Made by a program: the position numbers and the translations under genes
Source of the DNA: Paludibacteraceae bacterium
GTDB lineage: Bacteria; Bacteroidota; Bacteroidia; Bacteroidales; Paludibacteraceae
Reading direction: 5' to 3'
DNA: 6,492 bases
NCBI GenBank assembly: GCA_017550055.1
Contig: JAFYMM010000116.1
Coordinates: forward strand, 1 to 6,492
Shown here: positions 1 to 5,832 of the stretch, one piece after another
How positions within the stretch are numbered: position 1 is the first letter of the stretch
Layout: each line of letters starts with the position of its first letter
The notes under the pieces: generated by a model
Database searches by the model: none
Told to the model about the DNA's origin: nothing
The model's input: the letters and a program-made list of their open reading frames with translations, nothing else

Positions 1-1115
1 GTATGCTCTCTCTTCGTCGCAATGGTGCTTCGTTGCCTGAGTTGGTTGGTGAGCAATTAGGCAATGGGGTTAAGCAATTTATGCGCGCATTTTCGCTTTT
101 GTTGATGGTGCTTGTTGGTGCTGTCTTCGTTAGTGGTCCTGCAGGTCTATTAGCTGGTATGGTACAATCTATTTCTGTTACTTGGTGGATTGTTATCATT
201 TTTCTTTACTATATGCTTGCCACTCTGCTCCCTATCGACAAACTTATAGGTAAAATCTATCCTCTTTTTGGTTTTGCTCTTCTTTTTATGGCTATAGGTA
301 TTTTGATTTCTTTGTTTATCAACAAGGCTCCAATACCCGAAATCACCTCTGGTCTTGCATCTCAACATCCTCAAGGTTATCCTATTTTCCCAATGATGTT
401 TGTCTCTATTGCCTGTGGTGCAGTATCCGGCTTTCATGCTACTCAGTCGCCTATGATGGCTCGTTGTATGACTAATGAACGCTATGGTCGTCCTTGTTTC
501 TATGGTGCTATGATTGCCGAAGGCATTGTTGCTCTCATTTGGGCTGCTGCGGCTTCCTCTTTCTTTGGTTCTGTTGGTGAGTTGCAAGAGTACGTAGCTT
601 CTTTACCTGCCACAGCAAATAAGGCTGCTGAGGTAGTTAATCTCATATCTAACACTTGGTTAGGTAAGTTTGGTGGTATGTTAGCCATATTAGGTGTGGT
701 GGCTGCTCCTATCACTTCTGGCGATACAGCCCTTCGTTCTGCTCGCCTTATTGCTGCTGATTTTCTTCATCTCGACCAGAAGCCTATTCTCAAGCGACTT
801 ATGGTTGCTGTACCTCTTTTTGTAGGCACTTTTATCTTGTTGCAAGTCAATTTTGATGTCATTTGGCGTTATTTTGCTTGGAGCAATCAAACCCTTTCTG
901 TCTTTACTTTCTGGGCTTTGACAGTCTATCTCTATAAAGAAAAACGCAATTATTGGATAACTCTCCTTCCTGCTCTCTTTATGACTGCCGTTTGCTCAAC
1001 CTATATAATGGTCGCACCCGAAGGCTTCGGACTACCACTTTCTATTGGTTACGCCACTGCAGCTTTGGTTTGTGTTATATTCATTCTGTTATTTATTCGA
1101 TTTACAAAAAAATAG
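1..1115 (+). CDS. cstA: CstA-family carbon starvation permease, 3' part (5' end outside window)
   Basis: Inner-membrane permease of the CstA/BtsT family, which in other bacteria imports pyruvate or peptides when carbon is scarce; the substrate here is inferred only. The reading frame is open from the left edge. The ATG at position 3 is almost certainly internal, because the first visible residues (MLSLRRNGASLPELVG) match the family segment that follows an N-terminal part missing here. About 370 C-terminal residues are visible (numbered from that Met). They hold roughly nine or ten hydrophobic helices, near 26-52, 58-78, 83-106, 127-145, 165-189, 222-238, 264-282, 296-311, 317-337 and 347-366. 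Family signatures are ACGAVSGFHATQSP (137-150) and APITSGDTALRSARLIAADF (235-254). It ends at TAG in a short basic tail (FTKK), as in the shorter Bacteroidetes CstA forms. The helicase start follows 45 bp later, so cotranscription is plausible. Family assignment is firm; substrate is not. Confidence 0.9.
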   Translation, partial: MLSLRRNGASLPELVGEQLGNGVKQFMRAFSLLLMVLVGAVFVSGPAGLLAGMVQSISVTWWIVIIFLYYMLATLLPIDKLIGKIYPLFGFALLFMAIGILISLFINKAPIPEITSGLASQHPQGYPIFPMMFVSIACGAVSGFHATQSPMMARCMTNERYGRPCFYGAMIAEGIVALIWAAAASSFFGSVGELQEYVASLPATANKAAEVVNLISNTWLGKFGGMLAILGVVAAPITSGDTALRSARLIAADFLHLDQKPILKRLMVAVPLFVGTFILLQVNFDVIWRYFAWSNQTLSVFTFWALTVYLYKEKRNYWITLLPALFMTAVCSTYIMVAPEGFGLPLSIGYATAALVCVIFILLFIRFTKK

Positions 1116-1123
1116 GAGTAAGC

Positions 1124-1154
1124 ACTCTTCATTCCTCATTCCTCATTCCTCATT
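1124..1154 (+). repeat. Tandem heptamer array (ATTCCTC) before the helicase start
   Basis: Three perfect copies of ATTCCTC (1131-1137, 1138-1144, 1145-1151) are followed by a partial ATT (1152-1154) and preceded by a degenerate copy ACTCTTC (1124-1130). The array fills most of the 45-bp gap between cstA and the helicase and ends six bases before the helicase ATG, where a ribosome-binding site would normally sit. The opposite strand reads GAGGAAT repeated. The same heptamer recurs before the HAD gene at 5809. Function unknown. Confidence 0.9.
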
Positions 1155-1160
1155 AGAAAT

Positions 1161-3629
1161 ATGTCTGTTTACGAAATAGCCGAAGAATTTATACAATTAA
1201 CTAATTGTTCTGTTTTCCTTACTGGTAAAGCCGGTACGGGCAAGACAACTATGCTTCGACAAATTCGTGAAGCTGCATTCAAGCAGACTGCTGTTGTTGC
1301 TCCTACTGGTGTGGCGGCTATCAACGCTGGGGGTACTACTATTCATTCTTTCTTTCAACTTCCTTTCTCTCCTTTTATTCCAACTGTTGAGGCTAAAAAG
1401 TCGTTTATTGCTAAACAACAGGTTAATAATGTTCGTCGTAAAATCTATCGTGAACTTGAACTCCTTATTATAGACGAGGTGTCAATGGTGCGTGCCGATG
1501 TGCTTGATGCTATCGATACTGTGTTGCGCCACTATCGTTTTCGTCCGAATGAGCCTTTTGGTGGTGTTCAGGTAGTTTTTATTGGTGATATGTATCAGTT
1601 GCCTCCTGTTTGTGTGGGTGAGGAGTGGGATTTGTTACGTCGTTATTACGAAACTCCATATTTCTTTCATTCTCAAGTCATTCGTCAAGACCCTCCGATA
1701 TATATCGAACTTGATAAGATTTTCCGTCAAAGCAATCAGCAATTTATCAATTTGCTTAATGAAGTGCGTAATAATCAGCTTACTCCCGACACTTTCCGTC
1801 TGCTGAATCATTGTTATCAACCCGATTTTCGCAATGTCGATGAGTATATTACTCTTACTACGCATAACGCCTCAGCTGATGCTATAAATAATGACGAATT
1901 AGCCAAAATTGATGCTCCATACTATAAATTTATGGCGCATATTGACCGTGATTTTCCTGAGCGAATATTTCCTACCGAGATTGAACTCGTTCTCAAATTG
2001 GGTGCAAAGGTTATGTTTATTGCCAACGATATGGCACAACCACGCCGTTATTATAACGGAAAAATTGGAGAAATCACCGAGATAAATAATAATGAAATTT
2101 GGGTTACTTGCGAAGGAGAGTCTGAGGCTATTAAGGTGTCGCTTGAGGTATGGGAAAACAAATCTTATACTATAGACCCAAAAACCAATCAAATAGAAGA
2201 AAAACTATTAGGTACATTTACTCAATATCCTTTGCGTTTGGCTTGGGCTATCACTATTCATAAAAGTCAAGGTCTTACTTTTGATAGGGTAGTGATTGAT
2301 GCTGCGGCGGCATTTGCTTCGGGACAAGTCTATGTTGCTCTATCTCGATGTCGTTCGTTGGATGGAATTGTTTTGACTTCACAAATCAATCCTAATTCGC
2401 TTGCTGTTGACCCTCAAATTGTGCGTTATAGCGAACAGCGTTTGCCTATTGTCGAGCTTGAGCGTCAAGTCGAATTATTCAAATCTCGTTATAGCATTCA
2501 ACTTCTTGCTAAGTTATTTAGCCTTGAGGATTTAATGTCGCATACATTCAGTTTTGTTAATTACATCAAAACTGTTTTAGACGATTTCAATGAAGATACA
2601 CCACCTTATTTGGATGAAGTGTTTACTCGTGTGAATTCATTGTATGCTGTTGCTCAGCGTTTTGTCGCTCAACTTTTGTCTTTCAATCCTAAGTCCGATA
2701 TTGTGCGTATTGCCGAAAGAGTAAAGGCTGCTGCAGGCTATTTTGTTCCTCAACTTGATGATTTATTGATTCTTGTTGAGTCGTCGCCTGCTATAACTGA
2801 GAGTAAGGTCGAGGCTCAAGATTATATTGACCGTTTGCAAGCTATATTCGAAATTGCTTCGCAACTCCGACATGTTATAGATGGCATAGCCGATGATATT
2901 TCTGTAATTAACTATTTCGATGCGAAGCAGTCGTATAAAGTTCCACCTTTCAAGGTGAAAGCCTATGTTGTTGAGCGAGAAGTGAAGATGTTAAAGACTG
3001 ACCACCCTAAACTTTATAAAGCTCTTGCTAATTGGCGCAATGATTATTGCAAAGAGAATAATATTCCGGCATTTCAGATGTTTAGCAATGCTACTTTGGT
3101 CGAGGTTTCCAATCGTCTTCCGATTGAAATAGAGTCGCTTATCAAAATTAAAGGCTTTGGGAAAATAAAAATCCAACGTTTCGGTAAGGAGTGTGTTGAT
3201 ATTGTCCGAATTTACTGTCGTGAGAATGGTATTGACGCTTCGGCTCAATCGGATATTGCATTTGAGCCAGAGGCTGAGTATGACGAAGAAAAGCCTAAAA
3301 AACGTAAACGTAAGGAAAAAGAAAAAGTCGAGAAAATTCCATCTGAAGAGATAACGTTATCGCTTATTACTCAAGGAAAAACACTCCAAGAGGTTGCTGA
3401 TGAGCGAGATTTAACTATTGGAACAATTTATACTCATTTGGCAAAATTGATTCATGCTAAAAAAATTGATATTGACCAATATGTCGATGCCGATTTGCTG
3501 AGTAGAGTAATGTCTATTCTAAACGAAACTCCCGAAATTTCTAATTCCGAACTGTTTGGATTACTTGAGGGGGTAGCGACTTACGATGAACTTCGACTTA
3601 TTCGAGCTTATCAATGTGCAAATTTATAG
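1161..3629 (+). CDS. SF1 Pif1/RecD-like DNA helicase with C-terminal HRDC and helix-turn-helix domains
   Basis: Predicted cytoplasmic ATP-dependent DNA helicase of 822 residues. Helicase motifs appear in order: Walker A GKAGTGKTT (22-30), motif Ia APTGVAAINAGGTTIHSF (47-64), Walker B LLIIDEVSMV (101-110, D105/E106), motif III GDMYQLPPV (142-150), a motif IV-like KIFRQ (186-190), motif V TIHKSQGLTFD (365-375) and motif VI VYVALSRCRSLDG (390-402). This set fits the Pif1/RecD branch of SF1, with 5'-3' polarity expected from the family. A helical region of unclear role follows (430-600). An HRDC-like domain, which binds nucleic acid in RecQ proteins, covers about 615-687 and includes IKIKGFGKIKIQRFG (661-675). 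A lysine-rich linker (711-722) leads to an HTH_40-like domain (about 728-815) with TLQEVADERDLTIGTIYTHL (741-760). The ATG chosen is the first in frame that leaves Walker A at the usual distance. The specific cellular role (repair, restart or G-quadruplex removal) cannot be read from sequence. Confidence 0.92.
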   Translation: MSVYEIAEEFIQLTNCSVFLTGKAGTGKTTMLRQIREAAFKQTAVVAPTGVAAINAGGTTIHSFFQLPFSPFIPTVEAKKSFIAKQQVNNVRRKIYRELELLIIDEVSMVRADVLDAIDTVLRHYRFRPNEPFGGVQVVFIGDMYQLPPVCVGEEWDLLRRYYETPYFFHSQVIRQDPPIYIELDKIFRQSNQQFINLLNEVRNNQLTPDTFRLLNHCYQPDFRNVDEYITLTTHNASADAINNDELAKIDAPYYKFMAHIDRDFPERIFPTEIELVLKLGAKVMFIANDMAQPRRYYNGKIGEITEINNNEIWVTCEGESEAIKVSLEVWENKSYTIDPKTNQIEEKLLGTFTQYPLRLAWAITIHKSQGLTFDRVVIDAAAAFASGQVYVALSRCRSLDGIVLTSQINPNSLAVDPQIVRYSEQRLPIVELERQVELFKSRYSIQLLAKLFSLEDLMSHTFSFVNYIKTVLDDFNEDTPPYLDEVFTRVNSLYAVAQRFVAQLLSFNPKSDIVRIAERVKAAAGYFVPQLDDLLILVESSPAITESKVEAQDYIDRLQAIFEIASQLRHVIDGIADDISVINYFDAKQSYKVPPFKVKAYVVEREVKMLKTDHPKLYKALANWRNDYCKENNIPAFQMFSNATLVEVSNRLPIEIESLIKIKGFGKIKIQRFGKECVDIVRIYCRENGIDASAQSDIAFEPEAEYDEEKPKKRKRKEKEKVEKIPSEEITLSLITQGKTLQEVADERDLTIGTIYTHLAKLIHAKKIDIDQYVDADLLSRVMSILNETPEISNSELFGLLEGVATYDELRLIRAYQCANL

Positions 3630-3644
3630 AAGTCCCCTGTAATT

Positions 3645-3675
3645 TTTGTCATATCATAAAAAATTCGTACCTTTG
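3645..3675 (+). promoter_or_regulatory. Bacteroidetes-type sigma-70 (SigABfr) promoter for the coiled-coil gene
   Basis: A -33 element TTTG (3645-3648, within a run of five Ts) is separated by exactly 19 nt from TACCTTTG (3668-3675). The latter is a perfect match to the Bacteroides -7 consensus TAnnTTTG. Transcription would be expected to start a few bases downstream, near 3680, giving an AT-rich leader of about 45 nt before the ATG at 3728. It is the only full-consensus promoter I found in an intergenic gap of this window. It implies that the coiled-coil gene, possibly with rsmI, is transcribed independently of the helicase. Confidence 0.8.
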
Positions 3676-3727
3676 TCGTTGTAAAATTTTCAAATAATAA
3701 TTATCCCAAATAATATTTTTATAAAAG

Positions 3728-4750
3728 ATGAATAAAGATGTTTTAGTTGCTCTTATAGCAAAGGATGTCAATGAATTACAAACTTTGACCGAAGGACTTG
3801 ACCAAATGCAGGCAATCCCTGCTCCTTATCTTCGTTTGGCTTTAGATAAGTCAAAAGCGTTGACTGCTAATATAGATAATCTTATCAACTATTTAAATAA
3901 CAAAGAAGTAGAAGATGCGGCGGAGGCTCAACGCTTGGCTGAACTCGAGGCTAAAAAGGCAGAAGAGGCTGCTCGTGAAGCTGAGTTGGCTCGCATAGCC
4001 GAGGAGCAAGAAGCTCTATTCCGTGCTGAAGAACTTGAACGTGAGCGTCAAGCAGAAGCTCGTCGTAAGGCGGAAATAGAAATTGCACGTCAAGTTGCTG
4101 CTATTGAGGCTGCTCGTCAGGCTGACCTTGAGGCTAAACGTCGTCGTGAAGAGGAAGAGGCTGCTCGTCAAGCTGAACTTGAAGAAAAACGTCGTCGCGA
4201 AGAAGAAGAGGCGCGCCGTCAAGAAGAAGAGCGTATTCGTCTTGAGGCTGAACAAGCAGAAGCACGTCGTAGAGCAGAGGCAGAAGAGAGAGCTCGTATC
4301 GAAGAGGAGCAACGCATTCGTGAGGCTCTCGAACAGAAAAAATGCGAAGAGGAACGTTTGGTTGCCGAAAAACTTCAAGCAGAGCAAGCTACAGTTTCAA
4401 TTGTTGATGTTGTAGCTGAAAATCAAACTATAACAGTGGCCGATTCTATCGAAACATCTGAGTCTTTGGCTGATAAACTTGCCAAAAATGCTGATGATAC
4501 ACTTGCCTCTGCGCTTAATAGTAAAAAGATAACTGATTTGAAATCAGCTATAACACTAGGCGACCGTTTCCGTTTCCAACGTGAACTTTTTGGTGGTAAT
4601 GGCGAAAAAATGAATAAAGCAATATCAGATTTTAATTCGTTTGAAACTATGACTGAGGCTCAAGATTATATGACTAAAAATTTTGACTGGTCGCTTGATA
4701 ATGAGGCTGTTTCTGATTTCATTCAACTTCTTCAACGTAGATATTTATAA
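3728..4750 (+). CDS. Uncharacterised coiled-coil protein with a conserved-looking C-terminal domain
   Basis: 340-residue protein of unknown function. Three parts are visible: a short helical N-terminal region (about 1-58), a very charged Glu/Arg/Ala/Lys-rich coiled coil (about 60-222), and after a Thr/Val/Ser-rich linker (222-245) a compact C-terminal domain (about 246-340). That domain contains KITDLKSAITLGDRFRFQRE (267-286), the adjoining LFGG (287-290), an FDW (319-321) and a terminal FIQLLQRRYL (331-340). I recall similar DLRKAI...NDRFxFQRELFGG domains at the ends of many Bacteroidales proteins of unknown function; this is memory, not a search. The coiled coil resembles TolA in composition, but there is no N-terminal membrane helix or signal peptide, so a cytoplasmic location is more likely. 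It has its own promoter 5' and lies 79 bp before rsmI. The start is the first ATG after an A-rich leader (ATAAAAG) and gives a continuous helical N-terminus. An identity as TolA or a cytoskeletal protein is not supported. Confidence 0.85.
   Translation: MNKDVLVALIAKDVNELQTLTEGLDQMQAIPAPYLRLALDKSKALTANIDNLINYLNNKEVEDAAEAQRLAELEAKKAEEAAREAELARIAEEQEALFRAEELERERQAEARRKAEIEIARQVAAIEAARQADLEAKRRREEEEAARQAELEEKRRREEEEARRQEEERIRLEAEQAEARRRAEAEERARIEEEQRIREALEQKKCEEERLVAEKLQAEQATVSIVDVVAENQTITVADSIETSESLADKLAKNADDTLASALNSKKITDLKSAITLGDRFRFQRELFGGNGEKMNKAISDFNSFETMTEAQDYMTKNFDWSLDNEAVSDFIQLLQRRYL
4109..4210 (+). repeat. Two tandem 51-bp coding repeats in the coiled coil
   Basis: Positions 4109-4159 and 4160-4210 are adjacent 51-bp copies, identical at about 44 of 51 bases by my count. 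They encode two 17-residue units (residues 128-144 and 145-161) that differ at two positions: AARQADLEAKRRREEEE and AARQAELEEKRRREEEE. Most DNA differences are silent. This suggests the coiled coil grew by in-frame duplication and could vary in length between strains. Confidence 0.8.
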
Positions 4751-4752
4751 TT

Positions 4753-4770
4753 TAACCACCATTGGTGTTA
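4753..4770 (+). terminator. Weak hairpin after the coiled-coil gene; possible inefficient terminator
   Basis: Just after the stop codon, CACC (4757-4760) pairs with GGTG (4764-4767) across an ATT loop, and TAA (4753-4755) can pair with TTA (4768-4770) if C4756 bulges out. A loosely T-rich stretch follows, with a seven-T run only at 4788-4794. The stem is short and the T-tract distant, so termination is doubtful and readthrough into rsmI is likely. Confidence 0.25.
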
Positions 4771-4812
4771 TTATTTCTAAACCGAAGTTTTTTTGAGCTT
4801 TTAGTAGGAAAA

Positions 4813-4843
4813 ATTGTGAATTGTGAATTATGAATTGTGCATT
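4813..4843 (+). repeat. Tandem heptamer array (ATTGTGA/ATTATGA) that contains the rsmI start codon
   Basis: Four heptamers run in register: ATTGTGA (4813-4819), ATTGTGA (4820-4826), ATTATGA (4827-4833) and ATTGTGC (4834-4840), then a partial ATT (4841-4843). The variant third unit supplies the ATG at 4830, and the second unit supplies an in-frame TGA (4824-4826) just before it. The array has the same 7-bp period and the same leading ATT as the ATTCCTC arrays at 1124 and 5802. Confidence 0.85.
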
Positions 4844-5591
4844 ATATTTGGTTCCAACTCCCGTTGGCAATCTTGAGGATATAACATATCGTGCTTTGCG
4901 CATTCTTAAAGAGGTGAATCTGGTGCTTGCCGAGGATACTCGTACTACGGGTATTCTTTTCAAACACTTTGATATTCACACCCCTATGGCGTCGCATCAT
5001 AAGTTCAACGAGCATAAAACCATTGCTCATTTTGCCGATCGTATTCTTGCAGGTGAATCTATTGCCCTTGTTAGTGATGCGGGTACTCCTGCTATTTCCG
5101 ATCCGGGTTTTATGCTTGTGCGCGAATGTATCTCTCGAGGTATTCGGGTAGAGTGCCTACCGGGTGCAACAGCCTTTGTGCCAGCGCTTGTCGATTCTGG
5201 ACTCCCAACCGACCGCTTTTGTTTCGAAGGGTTTCTCCCTCAAAAAAAAGGCAGACAAACTAAGTTGCAATCGCTTGTTGCTGAAGATAGAACAATGATT
5301 TTCTACGAATCTCCATATCGTCTTGTGAAAACACTCCAACAATTTGCAGAAGTGTTTGGTGCTGAGCGTCAAGCTTCGGTTTCTCGCGAAATATCAAAAA
5401 TGTTTGAAGATACTCAACGTGGCACTCTTCAACAACTTATAGAGCATTTTACGGCTACAGCACCTAAAGGCGAAATTGTGGTTGTAGTTGCAGGCGCAAG
5501 TCGAGATGCTATAAATTGTGTCTCAGAAGAAGGAGAAGAGGAAGAAATCGACCTCGCCAAAATTCGCAGGTCAAAAAAACACCGTCAATAA
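4830..5591 (+). CDS. rsmI: 16S rRNA (cytidine(1402)-2'-O)-methyltransferase RsmI
   Basis: SAM-dependent enzyme of the tetrapyrrole-methylase fold that 2'-O-methylates C1402 in the 16S rRNA decoding centre, acting together with RsmH, which methylates the same base. The 253-residue product shows the family motifs: LYLVPTPVGNLEDI (5-18), LAEDTR (33-38), the SAM-loop signature ALVSDAGTPAISDPG (79-93), LPGATA (110-115), FEGFLP (132-137), FYESPYR (158-164), SREISKMFEDTQRGTL (185-200) and GEIVVVV (214-220). It is shorter than the E. coli enzyme (about 286 residues), and its end is an acidic run (233-239) followed by a basic tail (RRSKKHRQ). ATG 4830 is the only plausible start: an in-frame TGA lies at 4824-4826 and the conserved LYLVPTP begins four codons after it. 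The first residues, MNCAL, come from the heptamer repeat and replace the usual short M-K type N-terminus. I saw no promoter of its own; expression may depend on readthrough from the coiled-coil gene. Confidence 0.95.
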   Translation: MNCALYLVPTPVGNLEDITYRALRILKEVNLVLAEDTRTTGILFKHFDIHTPMASHHKFNEHKTIAHFADRILAGESIALVSDAGTPAISDPGFMLVRECISRGIRVECLPGATAFVPALVDSGLPTDRFCFEGFLPQKKGRQTKLQSLVAEDRTMIFYESPYRLVKTLQQFAEVFGAERQASVSREISKMFEDTQRGTLQQLIEHFTATAPKGEIVVVVAGASRDAINCVSEEGEEEEIDLAKIRRSKKHRQ

Positions 5592-5625
5592 TCCTTACCC
5601 TACAGTAACCTTCTTCATAGGATAA

Positions 5626-5742
5626 CCATACCTTTAAGCTATCTGTTGGCGTCTTAAAATCGTACTCGAGGGACGAGTGAGATAGGTTTATCCTTCGTAT
5701 ATCTTTCGTATATCCTTCGTATATCCTTCGTAGAAGGTATGG
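5626..5742. repeat. Candidate structured or dispersed intergenic element bounded by a 9-bp inverted repeat
   Basis: CCATACCTT (5626-5634) is the exact reverse complement of AAGGTATGG (5734-5742), so the ends can pair across about 100 nt. Inside lie a compact hairpin, ACTCG (5664-5668) / CGAGT (5674-5678) with a 5-nt loop AGGGA, and four tandem 11-bp repeats (5691-5734). This occupies much of the otherwise geneless 5592-5832 gap between rsmI and the HAD gene. I see no transposase or clear target-site duplication. It could be a dispersed repeat, a small structured RNA or the remnant of one; its boundaries are uncertain. Confidence 0.5.
5691..5734 (+). repeat. Four tandem 11-bp repeats (TCCTTCGTATA)
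   Basis: Units are TCCTTCGTATA (5691-5701), TCTTTCGTATA (5702-5712, one change), TCCTTCGTATA (5713-5723) and TCCTTCGTAGA (5724-5734, one change). The 11-bp period is close to one turn of DNA, so the copies would present the same face to a binding protein. The last unit runs into GAAGG, forming a small CCTTC-GTA-GAAGG palindrome (5726-5738 region) that overlaps the right arm of the enclosing inverted repeat. Confidence 0.9.
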
Positions 5743-5801
5743 AAAAGATAGCAATTCGAGTATAGAAAAGTAGTGTAAAAAAATCAGTAGTATAACTCCT
5801 T

Positions 5802-5832
5802 TCTTCCCATTCCTCATTCCTCATTCCCCACT
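5802..5832 (+). repeat. Tandem heptamer array (ATTCCTC) before the HAD gene
   Basis: ATTCCTC (5809-5815), ATTCCTC (5816-5822) and ATTCCCC (5823-5829) are preceded by a degenerate pyrimidine-rich unit (5802-5808) and followed by ACT, directly touching the ATG at 5833. It is the same heptamer as before the helicase gene at 1131. There is no purine-rich ribosome-binding site between the array and the start codon. Confidence 0.88.

Noticed and set aside
3..5. ATG at position 3 as the true start of the CstA-like gene
   Set aside because: The residues after it correspond to an internal segment of the family, so the gene must begin upstream of the window.
150..587. Minus-strand 145-codon ORF antisense to cstA
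   Set aside because: Basic, low-complexity product with no recognisable motif, fully overlapped by the clear permease frame.
1114..1129. Hairpin AGGAGT/ACTCTT with AAGC loop overlapping the cstA stop
   Set aside because: Six pairs including a G-T, with no T-tract after it; too weak to call a terminator.
4016..4387. Minus-strand 123-codon ORF rich in Phe/Leu/Ser/Thr
   Set aside because: Antisense shadow of the GAA/GAG/CGT-rich coiled coil (TTC/CTC codons); no domain, no promoter.
4083..4415. Plus-strand 110-codon ORF rich in Lys/Arg/Leu inside the coiled-coil gene
   Set aside because: A shifted frame of the repetitive Glu/Arg/Ala coding region; its composition follows directly from the real frame and it resembles no family.
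3728..4750. Identification of the coiled-coil protein as TolA
   Set aside because: Composition is similar, but there is no N-terminal membrane helix, the C-terminal domain does not look like TolA domain III, and there are no tol/pal neighbours.
4843..4850. TATATTTG, a match to the -7 consensus TAnnTTTG, with ATTG 19 nt upstream
   Set aside because: It lies inside the rsmI coding sequence after its only plausible start codon, over the conserved LYLVP codons. A promoter here would give an mRNA lacking the start; likely coincidence in AT-rich sequence.
5242..5249. Run of eight A in rsmI as a possible frameshift site
   Set aside because: The rsmI frame is intact and conserved motifs follow in the same frame; no downstream stimulatory structure or alternative frame is evident.
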